Positions 52,963 to 60,273 of a DNA stretch of 64,000 nucleotides are shown piece by piece; within the stretch, counting starts at the first letter, position 1, and each line of letters starts with the position of its first letter. The notes beneath the pieces were generated by a model, which searched no databases, was not told where the DNA came from, and worked only from the letters and a program-made list of their open reading frames with translations. Origin of the DNA: an uncultured Bacilli bacterium (GTDB lineage: Bacteria; Bacillota_I; Bacilli_A; RF39; UBA660); contig CAKPTA010000002.1 in the NCBI GenBank assembly GCA_934190785.1, positions 1 to 64,000 of the forward strand, written 5' to 3'. Both the position numbers and the translations under genes were made by a program.

Positions 52963-53850
52963 TTACTTATTTCTCCTAAAATCTTTTTTTAATGATAATA
53001 ATTTATTTGTCAAAGACGTTTCCTCTATACACAAATTATTATCAATTCCTTTACCTATCATTCTTCCATCTGAATTAAAATTCCTATGAAAATCACTACC
53101 AACAGACTGTAATAAATTAAATTTATCTGCTAACTGCATTAAATACAAGCTATCACCTACACTACAATCGGATTGATAGACTTCTACGCCGTCTATTCCC
53201 AAGTCACTTAATTTGGATATTATATTTGTTACCTCATCACTAGTAAGTTTATAAGCCATTGGATGTGCTAAAACAACAAAACCATCGGCACTATGTATGG
53301 CATCAATTACTCTTTGAACTTCCAAATCATAATCTGGTCCATAACTGAATCTATTATTTTTGAAATAATCTCTATAATAATTAATATCATCCATTGAATA
53401 ATTATCTTGTTCTAAACATTTTATAAATTCTCTATCAAACCAACAATATCTTTCCATATTGATTCTAGATAGACTATCTTCTGGTAAATTTAAAAGCTTC
53501 ATTTTTGCAAAATTTAGTAGTTTGATATGTGCTGCAACTCGTTTCTCTTTCATTTCCTGTAATAAATTCAGCATTTTGATATTATTTTCGTCAAATCCAT
53601 AACCAAGAATATGAAGTTTAATCTTTTTATTATTTAGCATAATATAAGATGAAAACTCAACACCTGCTATGCCATGCATTCCAAATTTTAGGTTTTCCTT
53701 AAATTCTGGCAAACCACAAATTGAATCATGATCACTGATTGCAATAAGACTTGTATCATTTTTACTTGCCATTTCAACTATTTCTTTTGGTGAAAAATAA
53801 CCATCGGAATTAGTTGTGTGAATGTGTAAATCAATATAATTTTTATCCAT
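52963..53850 (-). CDS. PHP-domain phosphoesterase
   Basis: 295 residues. The four PHP motifs are present: IDLHIHTTNSDG, ISDHDSICG, VVLAHPMAY and SVGSDFHRN. Relatives (TrpH/YciV, histidinol-phosphatase type) remove phosphate or cleave phosphodiesters with metal. It is the first gene of the ten-gene operon, with AGGTGGGAAAAA before ATG and a good promoter upstream. In the pathway it might dephosphorylate a phosphorylated intermediate or activate a phosphorylated prodrug after export. No direct counterpart in known nucleoside clusters is recalled. Confidence 0.85.
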   Translation of the reverse strand: MDKNYIDLHIHTTNSDGYFSPKEIVEMASKNDTSLIAISDHDSICGLPEFKENLKFGMHGIAGVEFSSYIMLNNKKIKLHILGYGFDENNIKMLNLLQEMKEKRVAAHIKLLNFAKMKLLNLPEDSLSRINMERYCWFDREFIKCLEQDNYSMDDINYYRDYFKNNRFSYGPDYDLEVQRVIDAIHSADGFVVLAHPMAYKLTSDEVTNIISKLSDLGIDGVEVYQSDCSVGDSLYLMQLADKFNLLQSVGSDFHRNFNSDGRMIGKGIDNNLCIEETSLTNKLLSLKKDFRRNK

Positions 53851-53868
53851 TTTTTCCCACCTAATCTA

Positions 53869-53898
53869 ATTATAATGTTTCTTTTATTTTTTTACCAA
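53869..53898 (-). promoter_or_regulatory. Promoter of the biosynthetic operon
   Basis: On the minus strand TTGGTA (53898-53893), an 18-bp spacer and TATAAT (53874-53869) precede the PHP gene by about 20 nt. It is the only clear promoter for the ten-gene operon. Confidence 0.65.
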
Positions 53899-53908
53899 TA
53901 CCAATTAT

Positions 53909-53921
53909 TTATATACTATAA
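53909..53921. promoter_or_regulatory. LysR-type binding palindrome
   Basis: TTATA-TAC-TATAA is a perfect interrupted palindrome (T-N11-A type) centred about 50 bp upstream of the predicted transcription start of the biosynthetic operon. That is where LysR regulators usually bind. The LysR gene lies directly upstream. Confidence 0.45.
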
Positions 53922-53942
53922 GTAATAATTATAATAGAAAAA

Positions 53943-53968
53943 AACAGGTTCAACATTCTGAATCTGTT
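53943..53968. terminator. Terminator at the LysR gene end
   Basis: Arms 53943-53952 and 53959-53968 form a 10-bp stem with one mismatch around a 6-nt loop. Runs of A and T flank it on both sides, so it works in both directions. The stem contains the LysR stop codon. Confidence 0.7.
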
Positions 53969-54858
53969 TTTCTATTAAAATATTTTATTAATTCTAAAAC
54001 TATACTGCTATTATATTTTTTATGGTAAGCGATACTTAATGGTGTTACTATGTTATCAATATCAACTTTTATTTCATATAAATTGCCAGATTTTAAATCA
54101 TCCAAAACGAACTCTTTTATCATCCAACCAATTCCTATTCCTTGATTTATAATTTCTTTTGATATTGATGAGGAATTTGCTTCAATTAATGGCTCTAGTA
54201 AAATATTTTTTTTATCAAAAAAATAATCAATCATTTTTCTGTTGTAAGTAGTGGAACTCGGTAGAATTAATGGATATTTTATTAGTTCGTCAGGGGTTAT
54301 TACTCCTTTTTCTGAGAGAGCCTTATATTTTCGGCTACCAACGAAACAACCATCTAAATCCATAACCTTACGAACTTTTATTATTTCACTATCAACATTC
54401 GACATATCAGTATCTATAACAATATCAAGTTCTCTTTTCAATAACATTTTCAACATTTCATCCGATTTTTTATTAAATATTCTAATTTTGACATTTGGAT
54501 ATCTTTCATTAAATTTTTTGAAATAATTTACAAAGTAGAAAGTACCAACATGAGTAGGAACACCTATGTTTATAACTTTTTCTTGTGATGTTTTAATTTG
54601 AGAAATTAAATTTTCATTTGATTTTGCTAAATTAACTAAATGCTCGGCATAATAATATACAAGTTCTCCAACTTCTGTCAAATTAATTCCTTTATTTGAA
54701 CGCTGAAAAAGTTCAACATTTAATTGATCTTCTAATTTTTTTACTGCTTGTGTAACTGCTGGTTGTGATATACATAGTTCTTCAGATGCTTTTGTGAAAT
54801 TGTTACATTTTGCAACAATATAAAAGGTTTTATACAAATTTAAATCTACATTATACAT
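53950..54858 (-). CDS. LysR-family regulator, probable pathway activator
   Basis: 302 residues. The N-terminal LysR helix-turn-helix (FYIVAKCNNFTKASEEL, then ISQPAVTQAVKKLEDQL, LFQRSNKGINLTEVG) is followed by the effector-binding domain (about 90-300). It lies in the same orientation just upstream of the biosynthetic operon, with a LysR-type palindrome at that operon's promoter, so it likely activates the pathway in response to a precursor or signal. AAGGAGGATAAA precedes the ATG. A promoter and an attenuator-like hairpin lie in its leader. Confidence 0.9.
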   Translation of the reverse strand: MYNVDLNLYKTFYIVAKCNNFTKASEELCISQPAVTQAVKKLEDQLNVELFQRSNKGINLTEVGELVYYYAEHLVNLAKSNENLISQIKTSQEKVINIGVPTHVGTFYFVNYFKKFNERYPNVKIRIFNKKSDEMLKMLLKRELDIVIDTDMSNVDSEIIKVRKVMDLDGCFVGSRKYKALSEKGVITPDELIKYPLILPSSTTYNRKMIDYFFDKKNILLEPLIEANSSSISKEIINQGIGIGWMIKEFVLDDLKSGNLYEIKVDIDNIVTPLSIAYHKKYNSSIVLELIKYFNRKTDSEC

Positions 54859-54890
54859 TTTATCCTCCTTACATAATATAATTTTATTAC

Positions 54891-54926
54891 AAAAAAAGGG
54901 AACCTAAAATCAGGTCCACCTCCTCC
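54891..54926 (-). promoter_or_regulatory. Attenuator-like hairpin in the LysR leader
   Basis: On the minus strand a Shine-Dalgarno-like GGAGGAGGTGG (54926-54916) is followed at once by GGACCT-GATTTT-AGGTTCC (one bulge) and T7. This is a compact terminator between promoter and LysR ATG. A very short frame from CTG or GTG (about 10 codons, ending TAA) overlaps the hairpin, so ribosome stalling could control it. Confidence 0.45.
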
Positions 54927-54979
54927 AAAACATAAACAAAATATCAAAAATAAAACTTTTTAAAACTCAACTAATCATA

Positions 54980-55008
54980 ATTATAACATTTTTTACTTGT
55001 TAAGTCAA
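54980..55008 (-). promoter_or_regulatory. Promoter of the LysR gene
   Basis: On the minus strand TTGACT (55008-55003), a 17-bp spacer and TATAAT (54985-54980) form a near-consensus promoter. Transcription would start near 54973, giving a leader of about 115 nt before ATG 54858. Confidence 0.7.
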
Positions 55009-55059
55009 TAAATTAGCACATCAAAAACAACAAACTTGTTGTTTTTATATTAAAAAGAT

Positions 55060-55075
55060 AATATACATGTATATT
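55060..55075. repeat. 16-bp perfect AT palindrome
   Basis: AATATACATGTATATT lies between the LysR promoter and the small XRE gene at 55197. It is a plausible regulator site but has no second copy that was noticed in the window. Confidence 0.4.
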
Positions 55076-55144
55076 TTATAGAATACAATTATTTGACAAT
55101 ATATAACCAATAAAGTTGTTGTGGAGTTAAAGATGTTATATATA

Positions 55145-55171
55145 AAAAAATAGCTATTATCATTAGCTATT
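55145..55171 (-). terminator. Terminator after the XRE gene at 55197
   Basis: On the minus strand AATAGCTA-ATGATAA-TAGCTATT is followed by TTTTT. The 8-bp stem is perfect. It lies 26 nt after the gene stop. Confidence 0.7.
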
Positions 55172-55196
55172 ATATCTTTTATCATTTTATTTAATA

Positions 55197-55427
55197 TTAC
55201 TTCTGCTCATTATCTTTTTTTCTGGACACTAACAATAGTGATGGATCTATATTCAAACCATTGGCTACTTTTTCAATTGTTTCCAGTGTAGCTTTTCTTC
55301 CAGTCCGTTCTATCTCTCCTATATAATTAGTACTTACTCCAGATAGTTTTGCTAAAGATTCTTGAGTCAATTTTAATTGCTTTCTGTAATATTTAACATT
55401 TTCCTTAAAGACATCTTTTAAACTCAT
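55197..55427 (-). CDS. Small XRE-family regulator
   Basis: 76 residues from ATG 55427. The HTH pattern is plain (NVKYYRKQLKLTQESLAKLS, then GVSTNYIGEIERTGRKATLE). The longer frame to 55496 has no good ribosome-binding site; GAGG lies 12 nt before ATG 55427. It is a stand-alone Cro/CI-type DNA-binding protein with a terminator after it. Its target is unknown; the palindrome at 55060-55075 is near. Confidence 0.75.
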   Translation of the reverse strand: MSLKDVFKENVKYYRKQLKLTQESLAKLSGVSTNYIGEIERTGRKATLETIEKVANGLNIDPSLLLVSRKKDNEQK

Positions 55428-55668
55428 TATATATCTAACCTCAATTTGTTTTCCATCATAAAATACTATATTACAATAAACTATTAAATGTAACATACTA
55501 TTTATAAATTTAATCTGTGCAATATATATTGATATACTAAACTCTAAGATAGATAAAAAGACAGTTTGATTGCCGATATATTATCAAAAACTTGACATCC
55601 ATCTTGAATAGATATTATTATATATACAAAGATGATATGTGAAATTTTAATTACTTAACGGGTCAATT

Positions 55669-55962
55669 TTAAGTATTGTTTTGCAGATTCATCTTTTTTT
55701 CTGGTGGGATATATTCTATTATTTCTTTTGGATTTATTCCACAAGCTACTAATACGTAAGTTATTCTGGCTAAAACATCTTTATCAATTCTAACAATTCT
55801 ATCCTCATAATATTTTTTAACAATTTCATGATTTAAACCTGTTAATCTTCGCATTTTTGATATTGATATTCCAGCTTTATCCATAGCAGCTCCAATATTA
55901 CAAACATAGTGTCCATAATTGCCTAGCATTTCTAATATGTCCATTTTATATTGTCTTTCCAA
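55669..55962 (-). CDS. Small XRE/HTH_26-type regulator with TTG start
   Basis: 97 residues. TTG 55962 lies 7 nt after AGGAGG (the best-placed start); ATG 55944 is the alternative. The HTH is AAMDKAGISISKMRRLTGLN, then HEIVKKYY and the dimer-helix region VLARITYVLVACGINPKEI. It is the Cro/CI type seen in YozG-like proteins. About 200 nt on each side are non-coding and AT-rich. Confidence 0.68.
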   Translation of the reverse strand: MERQYKMDILEMLGNYGHYVCNIGAAMDKAGISISKMRRLTGLNHEIVKKYYEDRIVRIDKDVLARITYVLVACGINPKEIIEYIPPEKKMNLQNNT

Positions 55963-56179
55963 TATTTTACCTCCTTCCTATATACCAGCAATTTTACAAT
56001 ATAATAGTATCACAAATAAGACTTTTAAATTAGGCTCTTGTTTATTGGTCGTATTTGTGGTATAATCAAAATGTAGTAACGGGACAAATAAGATACATTG
56101 TGGTACAATTGATTTGGAGATTAACCTCGTACTATAAAAAAGATTGAAATTGCAGTTTCAATCTTATAATTAAGGATTA

Positions 56180-56431
56180 TCACTCCTTCAAGAAATCATC
56201 TAGTGGTTTTTGATACAATATACTAAATTTAATAAATAGCTTCAAAGAACATGTTTTATTTAGATCGTCTTCTGATTCAATTCTTCTCAAATAATCATAA
56301 GACATATCTAATATTTCTGCTACCTTTGAAAGTGCAATTCCACTTTCATGACGAAACCTCTTGATGTTTCTATATATGATTGGCATGTAATCCTTATTAA
56401 GTAATTGTTGAAGTTGATCTTCGTTTTTCAC
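56180..56431 (-). CDS. Small XRE-family regulator with GTG start
   Basis: 83 residues from GTG 56431 with AGAGGTGATTTAA upstream. HTH: NIKRFRHESGIALSKVAEIL, then DMSYDYLRRIESEDDL. It is divergent from the plus-strand operon starting at 56672, with a 72-nt inverted repeat between them, so it is the natural candidate repressor of that operon. Confidence 0.7.
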   Translation of the reverse strand: MKNEDQLQQLLNKDYMPIIYRNIKRFRHESGIALSKVAEILDMSYDYLRRIESEDDLNKTCSLKLFIKFSILYQKPLDDFLKE

Positions 56432-56551
56432 TTAAATCACCTCTTTTTATATTTTCCCATAAAAAGAGAAAAAATAATGTATCTTAATCGTCCCAAATAT
56501 GGTATCATTAAATTGAGGTGTTTATATACTAGACAATTTAATGACCAAAAT

Positions 56552-56623
56552 AAGCAGTAGTAAATAATAGATTTTTGTAATGCTTCAAATTTTAATTACA
56601 CAAATCTTATATGACTACTGCTT
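56552..56623. repeat. 72-nt two-tier inverted repeat
   Basis: Outer arms AAGCAGTAGT (56552-56561) and ACTACTGCTT (56614-56623) are perfect. Inner arms AGATTTTTGTAAT (56569-56581) and ATTACACAAATCT (56595-56607) match at 12 of 13 positions, with a 13-nt loop. It lies between divergent genes, 49 nt before the plus-strand operon. It could be an RNA element, a terminator (TTTTATTATTTT follows) or a remnant of a small mobile element. Confidence 0.6.
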
Positions 56624-56671
56624 TTATTATTTTAATCAAATTTAAAAATATTATGTGAAAGGGATGATGAT

Positions 56672-57052
56672 ATGAAAAAAAGATTAAAAAATTTTTTTAA
56701 ATTAAATGTTGGGAAAAAAAATAAAATAAGAAGGGAGTTAATGCTAGGAATGTTAAATGCAAACAATTTTTGTATTGCATATAATAAAAATCAAAATACA
56801 GAAATTTGGAATTATATGTTAAGCGAAGATAAAAACAATTTATTTGTTTATGATGGAAATGACATTACTATTTACGACGGGCTTGTTAAAGATGCACCAG
56901 ATTACATATTTAAGTATGGAGAAATATTTTCAGTTGTTACGTATGAAGATTTAAACTTGATAGATGGTATTATAAGTAGAAAAAACTTTAATTTGTTAAA
57001 TAATAAAAACACGTATCGAAAGGAGGAAAAATATTTATGTGGGCAAAAGTAG
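56672..57052 (+). CDS. Hypothetical protein, first of a plus-strand operon
   Basis: 126 residues. A basic N-terminal helix (KKRLKNFFKLNVGKKNKIRR) is followed by a small folded domain (FCIAYNKNQNTEIWNYMLSE ... YDGNDITIYDGL). No family is recognised. GAAAGGGATGATGAT precedes the ATG. It overlaps the next gene by 16 nt. The operon runs opposite to nearly all other genes, suggesting a separate insertion. Confidence 0.65.
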   Translation: MKKRLKNFFKLNVGKKNKIRRELMLGMLNANNFCIAYNKNQNTEIWNYMLSEDKNNLFVYDGNDITIYDGLVKDAPDYIFKYGEIFSVVTYEDLNLIDGIISRKNFNLLNNKNTYRKEEKYLCGQK

Positions 57053-57480
57053 AATTAAATAACGAGATGATGGATATTATAAATCACATAAAACAACATA
57101 ATGAATCTTTTGAAGAAATAAAAAGTTTGTTTTTTACTAAAGAACGTTTGAGTAAAGATTGTACCATAGCTGAAACAATTAATTTAACATTAATATTTCA
57201 AGAAATTAAAAAATCAGCTATAGACAAGGTTTTACAAAATAAAGAACTAAACTTTCCTGAAGGATTTGTAATAGAAAGACTTATAGCAAAACATTTTAAT
57301 GAAAAAATACCATCAGTTGAGGAACACTTTAAACAGATAAAAGAAGAATGTAGTTATAGTAAAGAAAAGCAAGAAAAAAAGTGGACAAAAATATGTAAGA
57401 TTTATAATAGTTTTTTAGACAAACTATTAATAAAGAATGAATTATTCTTTAAAGGAGAAGAAAATGAAAAAAACAACTAA
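57037..57480 (+). CDS. Hypothetical protein of the plus-strand operon
   Basis: 147 residues, helical and charged, with no recognised domain. The ribosome-binding site AAGGAGG lies inside the upstream gene. It overlaps the following gene by 17 nt, so translation of all members is coupled. It is probably cytosolic. Confidence 0.65.
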   Translation: MWAKVELNNEMMDIINHIKQHNESFEEIKSLFFTKERLSKDCTIAETINLTLIFQEIKKSAIDKVLQNKELNFPEGFVIERLIAKHFNEKIPSVEEHFKQIKEECSYSKEKQEKKWTKICKIYNSFLDKLLIKNELFFKGEENEKNN

Positions 57481-58000
57481 AATAATAAATGATAACGGAT
57501 ACGGAAAAAGCAGAAACGATATTAATAAGGAAAATACAATTATTATAAATAAAATTAAGAAAAAAAGGAAAAATAAAAAAATAATAATTAGTATTTTATT
57601 AGTCCTAATTACTATTTTAATTATAGCAGATATTTATGTACTTAAAAATAGAAACTGGATTTATAAATTGGATGGTGAAAGTGAAACATTTAAATCTACT
57701 AATTCTTTATTTGTTTATGATGGCAAAACATATTTTTTAATGATTGGTAATTTTGAAATTAAAAACCAGGATATTTTAAAAGAAGACATTGAATCAGTTA
57801 GACTAATGTGCAATGACAGATTAATAATAGGATCAAATACCTTTGTTACTGGAATGGAAAGAGAAAATAAAGGATATAATGAATTATTTCCAAAGGAAGT
57901 TGTCAATAATCTTAATGATTGGTACTACGAAATAAAATATAAAAGTGATGATGGCATTAAAACGGAAATATTAAAAATCAATAATAAGGAAATTAGATGA
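57464..58000 (+). CDS. Single-pass membrane protein of the plus-strand operon
   Basis: 178 residues from ATG 57464 (AAAGGAGAAGAAA upstream). A basic cytoplasmic segment (about 1-40) is followed by one membrane span (about 41-60, KIIISILLVLITILIIADIY) and an external domain of about 115 residues that is beta-rich (YDGKTYFLMIGNFEI, LIIGSNTFVTGM). It may display or protect the operon's product at the membrane. No homology is recognised. Confidence 0.68.
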   Translation: MKKTTKIINDNGYGKSRNDINKENTIIINKIKKKRKNKKIIISILLVLITILIIADIYVLKNRNWIYKLDGESETFKSTNSLFVYDGKTYFLMIGNFEIKNQDILKEDIESVRLMCNDRLIIGSNTFVTGMERENKGYNELFPKEVVNNLNDWYYEIKYKSDDGIKTEILKINNKEIR

Positions 58001-58007
58001 TAAAGTT

Positions 58008-58724
58008 ATGACATTAAATGAACGAAAAGAAGAAATAAAAGAAATCGCCATTAATAATTATTCAAATGGAGCTTCAATATATACACTAGTAAATAATAAT
58101 TATTTAGATCATATTATTAATAAAATTACCGAGGAAAAAACATATCCAAATACACTATCAGTTGTAAAGAAAGGATACCTGACAGGAAACGAACAATTTG
58201 TTGATGTATTAAATGAAACTCTTTTCTATTTTAATTCATGTTTTTTACCATTAGAACATAAAGAAACTCATTTTGCCAATTTATTAGAAAATTACATTCC
58301 ACAATTTTTATTGTGTAAAAAATATTGGGGCAATAATAAATACATTCCATACTATAGAAAAAACATACAAAAACTGATTGCCAAAAATTTTTATGAAAAC
58401 ATTAAATATATATACGAAGATTATGCTGACTTTTTTAATAATATTAATATAACAAACACATTAAAACTAAATACTTCTGAAGATTTAGAAAAAATAGTTA
58501 CTCTTATGGAAGAATTTGTATGGTGCAATTGCAAATATAAACAATTTTCTTTAAGTTACATTTTTACAAATCATAAATATTACGAAAAAGACGTAAAGAA
58601 AAGATACTTTGATAAGAAAGTGGATGTAAAAAAAGTAGTATATGAAGACTATTGTATGCACTGGGAAATACTAATTAACCAATACAAAAAAAACATAAAT
58701 TATGTAAAAAAATTTCTAAAATAA
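58008..58724 (+). CDS. Hypothetical protein, last of the plus-strand operon
   Basis: 238 residues, aromatic-rich (many Tyr, Phe, Asn) and predicted helical, without a known domain or membrane segment. The ribosome-binding site is weak, consistent with coupling to the upstream gene 7 nt away. A bidirectional terminator follows directly. The four-gene set might be a defence, toxin or immunity module, but no motif proves it. Confidence 0.65.
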   Translation: MTLNERKEEIKEIAINNYSNGASIYTLVNNNYLDHIINKITEEKTYPNTLSVVKKGYLTGNEQFVDVLNETLFYFNSCFLPLEHKETHFANLLENYIPQFLLCKKYWGNNKYIPYYRKNIQKLIAKNFYENIKYIYEDYADFFNNINITNTLKLNTSEDLEKIVTLMEEFVWCNCKYKQFSLSYIFTNHKYYEKDVKKRYFDKKVDVKKVVYEDYCMHWEILINQYKKNINYVKKFLK

Positions 58725-58744
58725 AAAACTCATCATGAGTTTTT
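58724..58744. terminator. Bidirectional terminator between convergent genes
   Basis: AAAAACTCAT-C-ATGAGTTTTT is a 10-bp inverted repeat with A/T runs on both sides. It lies between the 58008-58724 stop (+) and the 58745 stop (-). Confidence 0.75.
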
Positions 58745-59749
58745 TTAATAATCCATTCTAAAAGATACTATTGCGTACCAATAATTATTATATTCGTATA
58801 CACTTGCTGCCATTGCAACAGTATGATCCCTTAACATTGTTGCATTATGTGAAGGACTATTCTTCCACGCAGTTATAAAATCTACTCCTATTGAACCATT
58901 TCCTATTATCTCGCCAAAGCCATACCCAGCACCATCATGAGAATAATAAGTAGATAATTCTTTTGCCCTTTTATCAGCTTCTGCTTGTGCTTCAGCTGTA
59001 ACTGGTAATTCATTCAATCCATTTGCTTTTCTATAAGCATTAATTTGCACAATATATGAATCAGAAACATCTTTTCTGTATCTTGCTGAAGGGGTTTCAG
59101 GTTTAATAGTTGTTGTATTGTTTGATGATTTATTATTAGATATATTATTATCCTGTTTAACAACAGGCGTTTCCTTTTCTATCTCTTTTTTATAAACTGT
59201 TATTGTCGCTTTTTTAATAGTCTTATTTCCGTTTGCATCAGTTGCAATCACGTTAATATCATAGTCCCCTTCTTGAGTCAAATCATACTCACCATCTATT
59301 GTTATTTTAACTTCAGTTAAATCAGTTGCTTCAAAATATTTTATTAAGTCTACTTCTTCTGAAGTTTGTTCTATTTTAATATTTTCTTCAAAAGTGGTGA
59401 ACTCTGGAGAAGTAGTATCAACTATTTTAATAATCACTTTTTTAGATACGTTTTTATGCACAATATTAATATTGTAATCACCAACAGTAGGTTTATCATT
59501 GTTGATAACTAACTTTTTATCAACAATTTTAAAATCATCTGTCACAATTTTATATTCTGTTATATTCTTAATAGAATCAGCATCTTTAATATAATTAGAT
59601 ACATCTGCACTTATTTCCTCTCCTAATTCATAAGTAAATTCTTCTTTTTTTAAAATAATTGTATTAGATTTTTTATGTATTATAAATAATAATCCTACTA
59701 AAAATACAACTATTAAACAAATAATTACTAAAACTACTTTTTTCTTCAT
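58745..59749 (-). CDS. Membrane-anchored Ig-like plus CAP-domain protein
   Basis: 334 residues. One N-terminal membrane segment (about 4-22) is followed by two Ig-like DUF5011-type segments (about 35-185), an Asn/Thr-rich linker, then a CAP/SCP-like domain (about 225-334: IVQINAYRKANGLNELP, YSHDGAGYGFGEII, WKNSPSHNATMLRDH). CAP proteins are exported. Here it may act at the cell surface in mating or host contact. The Ig-like part resembles those of 14875 and 15635, linking this end to the conjugation module. Confidence 0.85.
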   Translation of the reverse strand: MKKKVVLVIICLIVVFLVGLLFIIHKKSNTIILKKEEFTYELGEEISADVSNYIKDADSIKNITEYKIVTDDFKIVDKKLVINNDKPTVGDYNINIVHKNVSKKVIIKIVDTTSPEFTTFEENIKIEQTSEEVDLIKYFEATDLTEVKITIDGEYDLTQEGDYDINVIATDANGNKTIKKATITVYKKEIEKETPVVKQDNNISNNKSSNNTTTIKPETPSARYRKDVSDSYIVQINAYRKANGLNELPVTAEAQAEADKRAKELSTYYSHDGAGYGFGEIIGNGSIGVDFITAWKNSPSHNATMLRDHTVAMAASVYEYNNYWYAIVSFRMDY

Positions 59750-59811
59750 TTTACTCCTCCAACTTCTTATGTCTTTAATGTGGAAGAATCCACATTAATA
59801 AATACTTCTAT

Positions 59812-60273
59812 TTAATCAAGTTGAAAATGATATGTTTTCTCATATATAAACTCAACTTGATTTGAATAAACAGCAAGATAATAATACGCTCGTGCTTTAT
59901 ATCTTCTAACTGTTCTTTCATCTTTTTGGATTTTATTAGATATTTCTCTATCGCTTAATCCATAAAAACATTTCCACTTTAAAAATTCACCAATAGTTTT
60001 ATCCTTTTTTTGAATTTTCAATACATTACGGATATAACTTCCTGTTTGATCATCAATCCAAGATAAACGATCTAACAATTTAACTTCTGAAGAATTGCCA
60101 CCTTTCTTATTTTCTGAAAACATAACAAAACTTGCTGAATTAAATGGGGTGTTCATTGCTTGTTTTAATCTTTTTTCTACTAACGGTTGATATAGATCAC
60201 AAATTTCCTTTCCGTTTTGTGATGTTCTATCCAAATCTATCTTTGATATTATTATATCATCAAATAGTTTCAT
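59812..60273 (-). CDS. ArpU/RinA-like transcription factor
   Basis: 153 residues. The C-terminal 60 residues look like a sigma-like helix-turn-helix (KCFYGLSDREISNKIQ, then KDERTVRRYKARAYYYLAVY), as in phage late activators of the ArpU/RinA type. The N-terminal half is of unknown fold. It follows the cold-shock gene with a 1-nt overlap. It may turn on a set of element genes. Confidence 0.7.
   Translation of the reverse strand: MKLFDDIIISKIDLDRTSQNGKEICDLYQPLVEKRLKQAMNTPFNSASFVMFSENKKGGNSSEVKLLDRLSWIDDQTGSYIRNVLKIQKKDKTIGEFLKWKCFYGLSDREISNKIQKDERTVRRYKARAYYYLAVYSNQVEFIYEKTYHFQLD

Larger units (their letters stand above)
54859..55196. other. 338-nt intergenic region with LysR leader and control sites
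   Basis: It holds, from right to left, the terminator of the XRE gene at 55197 (55145-55171), a 16-bp AT palindrome (55060-55075) and a CAACAA/TTGTTG hairpin with A/T runs (about 55023-55046). The LysR promoter (54980-55008) and its 115-nt leader with an attenuator-like hairpin (54891-54926) follow. No gene longer than a few codons was found. Confidence 0.6.

Noticed and set aside
55093..55140. Plus-strand gene after TTGACA at 55093
   Set aside because: The only frame after the GGAG site is six codons long and no -10 box fits the -35.
56520..56535. Eighth copy of the operator (GTTTATATACTAGACA)
   Set aside because: Only part of the palindrome is kept and the arms no longer pair over 6 bp, so it is listed only as a weak half-site.
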